Assembly: GCA_019649035.1 (NCBI GenBank)
Contig: BMAT01006594.1
Location: 126,185 to 155,189 of the forward strand
Direction of reading: 5' to 3'
Length of the DNA: 29,005 nucleotides
Origin: Elysia marginata
Taxonomy: Eukaryota; Mollusca; Gastropoda; Plakobranchidae
Position numbers and translations under genes: made by a program. Every line of letters begins with the position of its first letter. Within the stretch, counting starts at the first letter, position 1. This document shows positions 10,686 through 21,160 of the stretch, one piece after another. The notes under the pieces are model-generated. The model did no database searches. It was not told the origin of the DNA and saw nothing but the letters and a program-made list of their open reading frames with translations.

Positions 10686-10870
10686 GGTCAGATCTTTTGC
10701 AGACTCACGACCTCGTTCGAGGACGCCATGGAACGCTGACGGAAGGAGTGGCGAGCGGAAGTTCCCAAGCCACTTCCGGGGTAGAGAGTGATGGGGCAAT
10801 TTCTGTTAAACAAACGTCAGGGGAGACAATTACCGAATTCTATGTAAAGAAATCAGGAACAGAGATGTGA
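10686..10870 (+). CDS. Possible terminal coding exon, unknown protein
   Basis: A pyrimidine-rich tract ending TTTTCAATCACAG marks a plausible 3' splice acceptor. After it GC content rises, and one frame stays open for about 60 codons to a TGA at 10868-10870. The peptide runs from SDLLQTHDLVRGRHGTLTEG through a Ser/Gly/Thr-rich stretch and ends ITEFYVKKSGTEM. It is hydrophilic, with no membrane segment or domain that I recognise. It could be the last exon of a plus-strand gene whose other exons are upstream. The upstream part of the open frame (10595-10685) is AT-rich and probably intronic. No clear polyadenylation signal is seen close downstream. Confidence 0.3.
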
Positions 10871-11073
10871 ATACGTAACAGGTTTCATTGAATTCAAAAG
10901 CAAATACGTAATTTTCTTTGAGTCTGAGTTTATTGTAAACTAAAAAAACGGTAGCCTTTTCCGCTGAAAGATTCAATTACCTTATGCCAGACATACAATT
11001 AATGTCTTTTTTTATATTCTTTAATCCTTTGCTATGTATAAAACACATGCCTGTCATGTGAGATGTATCTTAC
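10871..11073. other. AT-rich spacer
   Basis: Short AT-rich sequence between the exon candidate and the LINE tail; nothing recognised. Confidence 0.5.
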
Positions 11074-11960
11074 AGTTCAATTCAATTCAATAGTTTTATT
11101 AGGCCAGAGACCAATTCATCAAATATAGAACAACATGCAATCTTCAAGTACAGTTATCAAGCACAATTATTAAGTACAACCACCAATTAGATACATACAC
11201 GCTCGCGTTACGCAGCCGGAAAACTCTCATTCACCTGGCATTCTTCGTATACTCTCTCAACACTCGTGCACATAAAGCAGATAGCATTTCAAATTCTTAT
11301 TCATTCTAAGTCTTAAAAAAGTGTACAAATTTTAACATTCTTGGTTTTTCTGCAAGCTTCTTAGGCAAACATCCTTGTCTACATTCTACATTTTCTGCAT
11401 TCAATTAAACAATGGTATTCATATTCAACTGTTTCACAGACGCTACATAATCTTTCATTTACAGGTACTCTTTGTCCCCCCAATCCCGCTCAAAATTAAA
11501 TGTATGGCAACTAAGACGAATTCTACCTAAGAAAAGTCTGTGGGCTTTTTAACATACAATCAAATACATTTCATAACAAAATGACGACTTAATGTGCTTA
11601 TACAATTTGAAACTACTGCTACCTTCAACCTCAGCCCACCAGCCCTGCAAATAAATATATCTAATACGATCTCTAAAAATGGAAATAAACTGCGATTCAT
11701 TATCAACACACTGATTAATCTAGGCATACCCTAATCCACATTTATTTAAAACATCTCTAACAAACGTTCGCCTAAATAGTAAAATTTGGTTTATTATGAG
11801 ACAACTTCAATGGCTTATTGTACACTGACGATGGAAAAAGATTTTTGTGATCAGCGCTAATAATTTTTCATTATGGTAAGACTCCGCTTATAACATAATA
11901 CAAAGACAGTCTAAATTTTAACTCCATCGCTTAGAATAAGAGGAAATCTCGTACGCCTCG
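11074..11960 (-). mobile_element. 5'-truncated, decayed non-LTR retrotransposon (LINE) 3' end
   Basis: Read on the minus strand, the element ends in an AATAAAA signal (11095-11100 region) and a (TTGAA)3 tail (11076-11090), as in CR1/Jockey-like LINEs of molluscs. The decayed C-terminal part of the reverse-transcriptase ORF lies upstream. One frame reads INQCVDNESQFISIFRDRIR, then LYKHIKSS and LGRIRLSCHTFNFER. A shifted frame gives RVPVNERLCSVCETVEYEYH, the Cys-x2-Cys then E-x-E-Y-H-x-L motif (about 11405-11475) typical of the end of such ORFs. In-frame TAG (11720-11722) and TAA (11549-11551) codons and at least one frameshift make it non-functional. The 5' limit is uncertain. Confidence 0.8.
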
Positions 11961-12226
11961 CGGCCCCAAGTCTTATTGACTAAAATTAAAATAGTCTATA
12001 TTTAGACACAACTTAATGTTTCAAGAATATAGAACAGGTTAGTGAGAACGAGAGTCTCATTGAAAGTATCTTGTTATTAAAAATGCATCAAATGACAAGA
12101 AAGATCAATCTGTCGTCATGGTAAAAAGGCAAACGAACTAACTTGTTTAATTTAACATGTCTGAAAAAAAAGATATTAATCTCCTCGCCTTTTGATGCTA
12201 TCAGTTAAAGAAGAAAGAGAAATAAC
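11961..12226. other. AT-rich spacer
   Basis: Possibly includes further decayed LINE sequence; no motif is recognisable. Confidence 0.4.
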
Positions 12227-12355
12227 TTAATGAATAAGTAGCATTGAATCATCAATTGCGTAGACGACGACCAGGCTGATGAAAATAATCATGATGATAA
12301 TGCAGCTGATGAGTGATTCGATTTCTGTGAGAGCTGGGCCGCTCCACGGGCTCAT
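12227..12355 (-). CDS. Candidate single-pass membrane micropeptide (42 aa)
   Basis: The frame starts at an ATG with a purine at -3 (AAGGAAATGA). It encodes MSPWSGPALTEIES, a hydrophobic segment of about 19 residues (LISCIIIMIIFISLVVVYA, residues 15-33) and a short polar tail (IDDSMLLIH) before TAA. Third positions are rich in C (ATC, GTC, AGC, TAC) although the surroundings are AT-rich, which suggests real coding selection. The same frame is open upstream to another ATG at 12424, giving 65 residues with four extra cysteines. Alternatively a TTTATCTTCTTGC...TGCCAAG acceptor just before the ATG would make this a last exon supplying a C-terminal membrane anchor. The size and topology resemble animal micropeptides such as SERCA regulators, but I see no sequence match and assign no function. 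Confidence 0.4.
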   Translation of the reverse strand: MSPWSGPALTEIESLISCIIIMIIFISLVVVYAIDDSMLLIH

Positions 12356-12600
12356 TTCCTTGGCACAAGTGGTGCGATAGCAAGAAGATAAATCATGTTT
12401 CAACTTGCACCGCCAATAAATCATACCGCAAAACCTGGTAGGGCAATGACAGGCGAGTCGTCAACTTCTTCACCCCCTCACCCGCGCCTAATCCAACCTG
12501 TACTCATCGTTTCCTCCTCCCTTCTTCAAATTTACCCTGGTTCTAAACGGCGCGCTATTTTTCTCGTCTATCACCGCTCTTTAATAGAAACGCATACATG
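12356..12600 (-). other. GC-richer sequence upstream of the micropeptide candidate
   Basis: Composition stays raised to about 12600, as expected for a 5' untranslated region or promoter of a minus-strand transcript. No TATA box is obvious. The 88-codon plus-strand frame here (12395-12661) lacks any protein features and is treated as a shadow. Confidence 0.3.
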
Positions 12601-14130
12601 GCAGTCGTGGAAGATAATTCTCTTTCAATCGTTGTTGGTATTGTTAATCTCGTTTCCATGAATATTATACAGCCACGGTTGAGGATATCAAACTATATGC
12701 CAATTCAATATTTTGTCACATAATTTTGTTACGATTCCCAGCTTTTTCATATTTCATATGCAAACAATAAAAGCCGAGGGTATAACATTTACCCCTATTA
12801 CGAAAAGCACAGCTAAGAAAACAATGTAGGAAAGATCATTTACTCATAACTACAGTAACTTCCGTCTGTCAATGACAATAGCCGTAATTTCAATGAAACA
12901 GCACAATAGAAACAAACAAACAGCCAGAGGGAAGTATAAGAAAAAAGAACTGCTAATATTGAAACAAAAATTAGACTCAAATGAACCGGCTGTTCAACTG
13001 CATGAACGAGTTTTATCTTTTTCCTTTATTTTCAATCCTATTTCAATAGAAATCTTACACATGAACCTGCTGGTTCGCGCATTTTAATGTTAAACAAATC
13101 ACCGTCCAACCTAAAACCAACGTATAGAAATCTTGACATTTTTGTGTCAAGTAGAAGCGCCACCTTTTGTGCAACTTCATAACGACCATTCCAACTGTTG
13201 CTGACGAATACAGAATTATAAAACTCAGGAATATAGACCAAAACTAAGCAAGAAAATGATATATCCTACATGTATGTAGATTATCACTAGAATATCAGCA
13301 TTATTATATTTACTATCTATCCATCCATTGGGTTAGAGATCAAGCTATCCAAACTCAGATTTTGTGAATTGTAATTTAAACACTTTTATACCAATCTCTC
13401 CTTACTTTTATATATCTCCATATGGCTTTTTATCCACGCTTGAATATTTTAGTTTTTCCTCTTTCTCACAGCATCTTGCGTTGTCGATCTCCTTTTGTCT
13501 TTTTCTCTCTCTGTCTCTACAACCCTTTGATTTAGGCACAAATTGCATTTTCTCGCCTTGCCTCTTACATGCATAATGTCACTCCATATAAATTTTTACA
13601 ACATTCATAAATGGGTAAATTCTGTGAGATTGATCTTCTAATAGAAAAAAAAATTACATAAAAATTGATTTATTTAAGTGAGTATGAATAATCTTATCTC
13701 GATCAGCTTCTCTGCACTACAATTTTTTTCAGATCTATTGGGTGAAACCCCTCCAAATTAACTCTATTAAGACAAGAAGCTAGGGCCCACTACGATAAAA
13801 AAAAAAGCTACACAGACGTAGCAAAATCATGGCATGCCTTTCCAACATTCTGCAGGCTACAATTATAAGCACAAGTCAGTGTATCTCAGACACGTAAAAT
13901 ATAACAGGGAATACATCTGGTATAAAAGAGAGTCTATAAATTAAAAATATACAATCATGTATGTTTCGGAAAGATGCGAAAGAGAAGATAATTGAATAAA
14001 ACCATTTATAACAATGTCAAACTAAGGAATAAAAAAGTCACTGGAAGAAAGACGAGTGGTCCAAGATTAGAGAAGATTCCAAGGATGTAGAAAGATATTG
14101 GAATTTAAAACAAATAATAAGGAAATAAGG
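12601..14130. other. AT-rich non-coding block
   Basis: Only short, featureless open frames. A perfect 7-bp hairpin, CTTGACA-TTTTTG-TGTCAAG, lies at 13132-13151. A strong-looking acceptor (TTTTTTTCAG) near 13730 is followed by only 16 open codons. No gene called. Confidence 0.5.
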
Positions 14131-14137
14131 GTAGACT

Positions 14138-14176
14138 GATAGACAGACAAACAGACAGACAGAGAAACAGAGATAG
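14138..14176. repeat. Degenerate (GACA)n microsatellite
   Basis: Imperfect run of GACA and CAGA units (AGACAGACAAACAGACAGACAG core) grading into GATA/GAGA variants. Confidence 0.85.
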
Positions 14177-14180
14177 AGGT

Positions 14181-15270
14181 TTGTTTTTCTTTTTAGATTT
14201 TTTACATCTCTTGTGAGAAATCCTGAATGACGAAGAATCTAAAAAATACGACACTGTCATTTTAGGTTTAGCACAAACTTCCACCAAGAATAATTGATTT
14301 TATATCTATCAAGTGTCTGTTAGTGTTCTATTTGCTTCTCACAAAAATATTTAACTGCTTGTGAACATAACAGTTTTTTCACGTTGAGTTCACCTCAAAA
14401 AGACATAAGGTACAAGAAGACACACTAATACCAGATAGTTTACTCGGGGGAAGTCATTTGTTCATAATCAAAGTACTACTACGAAATCGACTGCCCTGGC
14501 TAAATTAGACTGGGCGAACTGTGGAGTATTTCTCGATGCTTTTGCTCTTTAACAAAAATTCATTACCTTTTATTGATAAGATGTTCCGTGTAAACTCTCG
14601 ACTTAGCCGTTCGATTCAACAGATTTGCCTTGATTTTGCTCTTGTTCAGACACATGAGAACTGTTTTTTTTCTGGATGGGCAGTTCGACAAAACCTTATT
14701 CCCAGAACAAGCGTTTTTGTGGCTTTTTCGTGTCTAGACAGGGCTTTCTAATCAGCTTCTGAAGCTTTGAAGTCATACCAAATTGAATTTCATTCCATTA
14801 TCCCAATAATTATCCATAACATAAAATGAAAGCAAGAGGTAGATAGTCTTGCTTAAAAGTTACATTTTGACTTTATTCAAAAGCAGGAGAAGTTACGGCT
14901 GAAAAATAAACCTAAGCATGGTTTGGAATTTTTCCCGGTGATGGTGCATATTATAAATATTAAAATATCTGTAAAATACACCACTAGCAAGAGTCTTGAA
15001 CAAACTTTTTTAGCTAGAGATAGAAGTATTTCTTACGTCTCAGAAAGCAGTGTAGTGAAAACTTATCTTTGATGCAGGGCATCAGACTTTTAGGAGATTA
15101 AGGGGATGTAGGCAACACAATTTTTTTCAAAGAAAATGCGTTCTTGCTCTGACAGACAAACTAATATTAACCAAAAGTATGTTTGAAACCAAATGTATTC
15201 TTAAAAAAGACAAAGCAAAGTTATGAGCTGGTCAAGTTGGTAAGAGGTGAGAATGTTGGTATCGATTAAC
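14181..15270. other. AT-rich non-coding block
   Basis: A 76-codon plus frame (14521-14751) has no domain or codon bias. Nothing else recognised. Confidence 0.55.
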
Positions 15271-15274
15271 CAAG

Positions 15275-15320
15275 AGAAAAGAGAGAGAGAAAGAGAGAGA
15301 TAGAGAGAAAGAAAAGAGAA
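15275..15320. repeat. Imperfect (GA)n microsatellite
   Basis: GA units with AAG and GATA interruptions; third GA-type tract in the window. Confidence 0.9.
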
Positions 15321-16359
15321 GCATTGTTTAGAAAAAAAAAATCAAATAGTAATCATGCACATGCTATGCAAGTATGTATCTCATTTGCAGTGAGTAAAAG
15401 TTCGTCCACAGGACAATCTTACTACCTACCCAGTGACTGAGCTAGGCCGTGGATAAATATCAAGCTGTATAAATTAACATGTTTTGAAAGAGCAAGTGAC
15501 AGAGGGCTCTCAGTGGACTCAAACCTCACACATTACTACTCATTGTGTTGGGCCCAGCTTTCAATAACCAACACCGCTAGCAAACTCCAACCAGAAACTA
15601 ATTGGGAGGTTCCCATTTCGATTACCGATGCTACGCAATTAGTGCCCAACCGAAGTAATCGATACTTTACATTACCTTTTTCCGGGGGTTTCATCCTCCT
15701 CTCAATTTTGTCGATTACACGAACAAAAGAAAAGACTCTGTTAAAATTTCCTCTACAAAACGGCCTAAATGGCCTTGTTTTCACGCTTTGGTTGAGTTTT
15801 ATCGCAATAGTATTTGATACCTATATCTGTCATAGGGATGCCTCATATTGAAGTTTATTTGTCCATTGATTGCTAAACAAAATTTTCAACATTGACTGTC
15901 GTAACTAAAACTAAAAAATTTCAAGGGGAAAAGAATGGCTGCTTTAAAAGGCAAGTCCACGTAGAAAAACAATGGCGTGTGAATGAAAACATTTTTTTCT
16001 CATATAATACTTTAATTTTTCTAAAGCCGAGATTCCGAATGCAAGGGTAATACATTTTTCAACTTTTTTTTTCACATACACGAGTTGGTATGAAAAACGG
16101 AAATAAGAGCAATACAAAGGATATAGTTCAAGAGCAGTCAGCAAATAAACATCTAACCCTAAAGGTAATGCTGAGCCATTTCACCTACCTTATCCAATTA
16201 CTGATATCATAAAAAAATCCCTGAAAGTAATAACATTTTCAAAGTAAGGCACCTGTTTTCTACCTTCTTCTTTTGAAAACCTGCTGAACGTTTTTGCCAC
16301 GAAAAACGTTCCAAATGTGTGAGTTTATTTTACTATATGATTACGTTGTGTCATTTCAG
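15321..16359. other. Non-coding sequence with a GC-richer patch at 15500-15790
   Basis: Two overlapping open frames (15513-15851 plus, 112 codons; 15536-15784 minus, 82 codons) lie in a patch of slightly higher GC. Neither shows a convincing domain; the plus frame has a hydrophobic stretch near its end. A small inverted repeat (TGGGAGGTTCCCA, near 15604) is present. I consider it a fragment of an unknown repeat or chance, not a gene. Confidence 0.4.
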
Positions 16360-16465
16360 GCGTATCAGTTTGCTTCTATGTATGCTTTTGAGAAGAAAGG
16401 CTGCCTACTGTTTCATATTATGTGTTTGACTTGGCGCTCAACAGAACTTGCAAGGCTGGCCGGCT
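16360..16465 (+). other. Possible internal exon (weak)
   Basis: The 106-base interval lies between an acceptor-like GTGTCATTTCAG and a perfect donor core GTAAGT. Only one frame is open (35 codons, beginning AYQFASMYAFEKKG and ending RSTELARLAG); both others have stops. No homologue recognised. Splice-site pairs of this kind also arise by chance. Confidence 0.25.
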
Positions 16466-17970
16466 GTAAGTAAAAAAAATGCTTGGAAATTAACAAAAAA
16501 ATAAAGTAAAGAAAAGAATAGGTAAAAAAAAAGTCAAGAACATCTAATACAAATATTCAAATGTAGTGACAGACTCAATCGTGAAACTCTTTTCCATATT
16601 TGTAATGTATTTTAAGATGAGGCTACTTTACTCTCCAACGTAAAACAACGTTTTTGCTGTAAAACTTGTGTCAGTTTTTTTTAATGATTTTGGAAGTTTA
16701 TTTTGTCAAGTGATACGACTAATACTTTTTTACTTTATGTGATTCAGCCGCATCTAAAAAACTGATGATGTTTCTTTCTTCATCCTCTGAAAGCCTCGAT
16801 TAACCACTTGACTATAAATGAAAACAGAAAGAGATTGACAATTTCCATCTGCAAAATTATAATTGAAATGAATATTGTCACTAAGCTCTTTTTGCATGTC
16901 AAACGATTCTAAAAGCACGCACAGGTGGTCGGAAAGAGAAGAGACGGTTAAGCTTGATTGGGGTGATTAGAGCGGAAAACTATTGTCATTTTGACAACTT
17001 AATTTCCACACACAACAATTATCGCTTTGGCATGATTGATTGAAATCATTGTTTCAGCTGCCTGAATCTCTGTGTGTCGACGATTGAGTGAATTGTGGCT
17101 GCTTCAATACTACTTAAGGGGAGGCAATGTGCTATAGTTAGGAAGCGGTAGATTTAGGTGGTACATGGGGAACCCGAAAACAAAACCCTAGCCGCAATAT
17201 CTTAAAAGACTAATACAATCAATAATATTATGTAACTTCTGAATCAGATACAAAGAACTGTATCTTTGAGTAAAAAATGCATTCTATGGTTGAAAGATAG
17301 ACAAACTAAGATAGAAAGAGACAGACAGACACTAAGGGACTAAGAGAGAAAAATCGGGGCAACGATACAAACAGACACGCACACATAAACATTGATTAAG
17401 GAAATATGATATTTACGAAGGAAACTGCCTGGTTTAAAGATTTTAATTAAAATAAAGTATGCCTCGTTAGACGTTTTCTAGGATGGTGTTCATGCAATAA
17501 GTACGCTGTTTAATATCGCCCTAAACATTTCAAAGCATGTCATCACAAGGAATATAACTTACTAAGCATTCATCTTTTATGATCCTAAGATCGCTTGCCT
17601 CTATCATACGTTTTATAGAAATAAAATAAAACAACTAAAGATCATAGTGGGTTTGGATTTGAAACGCAGTGAATTTAAATACTTGTCTTAGAAAAAATCT
17701 AAACGTAATCTTAGTTGTTTTGAAGTATCTTAGTCTGTTCAGTCTTGCAGTTTCAAAATAACGCCTTCTTGCTTTAATCTTTAATCGTGTGCTCTTAAAG
17801 CAAATCCGCTAATAGTTCTAAAGGCAACATTACAAAAGATTAATTAAACTCACAGCTGATCCATTTGACAATGTTAATGTGATATTTAGTGCCAAATCTG
17901 TATGGCGAAAGCTTTCTTTATCCTATCAATCACATTACAGTAATTATCAACTCGAACCCCTTTTCACGTG
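16466..17970. other. AT-rich non-coding block
   Basis: No substantial open frame. A degenerate GATA/GACA purine tract lies at about 17294-17350. The rest is featureless. Confidence 0.6.
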
Positions 17971-18238
17971 AAATGATACTTGTCCTCGCCCACTCAATTC
18001 CTCTATCTCTCTTTTCGCTATTTCCAACCTCTGCCCCACCTAAAGGTAAATGATCTGTATGTCCGGCTTACGCGACCTTCAATTCCACCACACACACAAA
18101 CAAAATTATTTACCAGCTTCAGTTTTTTTTCCACCCTCATCCCATCCGGCTCCATCTGTCTGGAAAAGGACTTCCCTTACTGGCATCGTATTAGCACGTT
18201 AAAAACGACATTACCGGAGGAAAGGAGAGACCAGTACG
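17971..18238. other. Pyrimidine-rich sequence left of the CCAAT cluster
   Basis: C/T-rich plus strand with a 111-codon frame (17980-18315) whose composition follows the base bias. No domain or signal peptide; not called as a gene. Confidence 0.4.
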
Positions 18239-18390
18239 CTGACATTTCTATTAACTCGGGCGGCCAATCTCCAAAGCAGAGCCACCTAAAGATGCCAAGC
18301 ATCTATCTCTGCTAGGCTGAGACCCTTAGCAGCCCGACACCAGCACGGCATAGAGCGGCCATCTTGATGTGAAACTGTGAGAGCCAATCA
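18239..18390 (+). promoter_or_regulatory. CCAAT-box/YY1-like promoter-type cluster
   Basis: Two forward CCAAT boxes in NF-Y-like context (GGCCAATCT at 18262-18270 and GAGCCAATCAG at 18381-18391) flank GCGGCCATCTTG (18355-18366), the reverse of a YY1-type AAGATGGC site. GC content is raised here. A 20-base segment at 18239-18258 just before the first CCAAT recurs at 20821-20840. No TATA box or downstream coding exon is recognised, so the promoter role is inference. Confidence 0.3.
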
Positions 18391-18491
18391 GGCGAAGTAC
18401 AGATAATTCGCCATGGTTTTCATTCTGATGCCGTTTCTAGTTTTTCTTAGTGGTCATTAATCCTCTTCTGCTGGTAACTAAATTTTTGCAC

Positions 18492-18492
18492 G

Positions 18493-18539
<47 letters not shown>

Positions 18540-18672
18540 CTTAGATTCTAGGTTTTTTATGTGGAGCAATAGTTAGACTCTAGGTTTTTATGAACGCTAT
18601 CTATCAATCTATCTACCTACCTATCTATCTATCTATCTATCTCTCTATCTACCTATCTATCTGTCTATCTGT
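18492..18672. repeat. Compound (TATC)n microsatellite with duplicated spacer
   Basis: A perfect CTAT run (18492-18538) is followed by two copies of a TTAGA(T/C)TCTAGGTTTTT-ATG spacer (about 18541-18560 and 18573-18592). A second, imperfect CTAT/CTAC run then continues to about 18672. The arrangement suggests replication slippage plus duplication of repeat and spacer together. Confidence 0.9.
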
Positions 18673-18690
18673 ATGTTAGACTATCTTTCA

Positions 18691-20800
18691 ATCCTTTTTT
18701 TTCTGATTGCACAAGATAGTCATTAACACCAACTTATTTTTGTTATTAGAATTTTAATTTATTTCACATATTGACACCGCCCCCCCTCCACAAACACACC
18801 TAAAAGTTACATTCTATATTATTCAAACACCTTTTTCTCCTTTCTACGATCTGTTAATATTGTTCATATTCTCCATTTCTTTATAAAAAGTTTTTACCCA
18901 ATCCCTGTGTACCTGCTATTCTTCAATCTAAAACATCCAAGGATAGCTAGCCCATCAGCCACCCTTCAGCTTCAGTGTTCTACACAAAAACTCGGGAACT
19001 TGTTACTGCGTCTATCTTCGTGAAGCTAAAAATAATGTTCTAGGACCTCTCGGATGTCGGGAAAGCCATCCTATAGTCGATATGAGATGAGAGAGTCTAG
19101 CTTAACTGTACCCTCTCAGCCTTCAGCAGAAAAGGATGAAGGTTGATTGCTGGACACATATAGTCCGCTAAAAGGTTTTCTAAAGTCTTCTTGAATTCAG
19201 AAAGCAACCTCTCTGCCACGCATAATTGAAATGAAAAGATAGGGCCTCAGTGCCACCCAACTTTGATATTGTCGTTCATCTAGGTAAGTCGATGGTTTAT
19301 TGGGGAAGTGAGCGATTTACTCCGAAGTGCATATAAACGATCACATATTACGTGTGTATGCGTTGATACGATAAAAGACATCGATGTGAATTTTTGCAGA
19401 GAAAGATAAACTTAAACAAGAACTATGCAATAAAAATCAGACTGATAGGTATAAAGATAAACACATAGCTATGTGGATATATATAGAGAGAGATGCTATA
19501 GAACGAAAGAGGTGAGTTAGTGTGGTTAACTTAAGTATAGCACTAAAAAAAGCTGTAGAACTAAAATATAGAAATAAGATATTCTGTATGTACCAAGATT
19601 CTTTTTGTATTGTTCAACTAAGGTCCACCGTGTATGTTTTAGGCTTTCATTTACTTGTAGCTGCATGGGTAACCGGGAGGCAAGGACAAAAAAATTTGGA
19701 CTGACACTTCTTTATTGAGCCCCAGTAGTCTTTGAATTGAACGTTTTTTTTCCACAATATCAGTACAATATTTATGCCCTTTTTGTCTTTCGCTCAAATA
19801 TATATGCACGTTTTAACAGCTATTTGAGGTTTATTATTACCGGTTATTGGAAAAATGACACTCGATATAAGCCTCAAAAATTTTTTTTAAACAATGAGGC
19901 TTCAATTTCGATTAGACCAAATGAAATTGCTTGTCCTGTCAGTATGAAAATTGTTATGGTGAAGCTGTTAATCTAAACAGCAATTTTTATCAGTTTCCAG
20001 ATCTTGTTACAGAGTCAACCACCTCCTGCCACACTAGATGCCGGATTCTAGAGGCTGTTACTATGAGATATTAATGTACTGTGCTGACTGTAATCTAATT
20101 ACATTAATAAAAGCCCCTCTACCCATGTACTCACACGTGTTTAATTTTCTTTCTTTGGGCGACATTAAAAATCGGAAACTACTCTTAGGAACCGTACTAT
20201 TGTAGTACTTTTGAATCGTGATAGCAACAAACTTTTACAATAAATTGGACAACTAAAACAATATTTCCGCCAAAACTGAAAGTTATTAATGAGAGATAAA
20301 TATTTTCTTTAGCTCAATGAGTGGCCATGTCAGCCATTTCCTTAACGTAAACTATTCACCTGCGACAAAAGTATTCCGTAAAAATAAAAAGGGTGCATTG
20401 GTTCTGACATATTTTTGTTAGAAGTCAACGGGTTTAAAGAAAAGTATACCTATTCATGTAAAACATTTGATAACTTTATAACTAAATTACCTCTTTTTAT
20501 ATGTTTCAGTATGTATAAATACGTCTAAAAACTGCATGAAGCATTATTAATATTATTATCTTTTTGACTGGTTTACTTCCCGGTTAAGCTTACTTTTTAT
20601 CCGCCCTACTCATTAGCCCTTTGTGCTTCATTCTCTTATCCCACTCTCTGACATCAAAACAAACCATCTTGCATAGATTAACTCCTTTCCAGAGCTTCCT
20701 TCTTTCAGATTCTTGAAAAGAAAACAAAATATATGATAAGGTTGGCTTTTCACGTGTGATGTGTTAGTTACCTTTTGAAAGAAAGATCCGATATTTAAGG
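18691..20800. other. AT-rich non-coding block
   Basis: Only short open frames (19522-19704, 19737-19976) with no features. A GTAAGT donor-like site at about 19281 has no open exon before it. Nothing else recognised. Confidence 0.55.
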
Positions 20801-20820
20801 AAGTGGAGCGAACCTCACGA

Positions 20821-20850
20821 CTGACATTTCAATTATCTCGACCAATCAGA
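20821..20850 (+). promoter_or_regulatory. CCAAT-box composite, second copy
   Basis: CTGACATTTCAATTATCTCG followed after one base by CCAATCAGA. The first 20 bases match 18239-18258 at 18 positions and both copies have CCAATC just downstream. Probably a promoter-type or repeat-borne site; no transcript is recognised nearby. Confidence 0.3.
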
Positions 20851-21090
20851 GACAACGTCTATTTGATGCAAGCCTGGGGTCTCTGAAAAGTTTTTTTTCT
20901 TTTCTAAATAAAGCGAAACGTTAGAGGGACGTTGCTCGGGAACGAAGACCTGACCTTTACATCTTCAGATTTTTTCGTATGGCTGTCTTTAGTCTAAAAA
21001 CTCTATTTTTGACCCATACACACAGTTTTGTTTTAGTCAAATCAATATTTTTTTCATAGGTCATCATATTGACATTCGCTGCGTGGCCAT
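20851..21090. other. Spacer of mixed composition
   Basis: Moderately GC-rich near 20920-20960; no gene seen. Confidence 0.4.
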
Positions 21091-21152
21091 AGGGCGGAGT
21101 TATGTAGGCGCTGACATATCGCGAGAGGCGTGGCGTATACTAACACCGCCCT
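21091..21152. repeat. GC-rich inverted repeat (hairpin candidate)
   Basis: AGGGCGGAGTTA (21091-21102) and TAACACCGCCCT (21141-21152) pair over 12 bases with one mismatch around a 38-base loop. The right arm plus CTGTTTGAT recurs, with a one-base insertion and one change, at about 28490-28500. The GC content contrasts with the AT-rich flanks. It could be a small mobile-element remnant or a folded RNA; undetermined. Confidence 0.45.
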
Positions 21153-21160
21153 GTTTGATT

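Noticed and set aside
15513..15851. 112-codon plus frame and its 82-codon antisense frame
   Set aside because: No recognisable motif in either direction; slightly raised GC explains the lack of stops.
17980..18315. 111-codon plus frame
   Set aside because: Composition follows a pyrimidine-rich tract; no domain, signal peptide or splice support, and it overlaps the CCAAT cluster.
19200..19290. Exon ending at the GTAAGT near 19281
   Set aside because: All three frames have stops between the nearest acceptor-like site and the donor.
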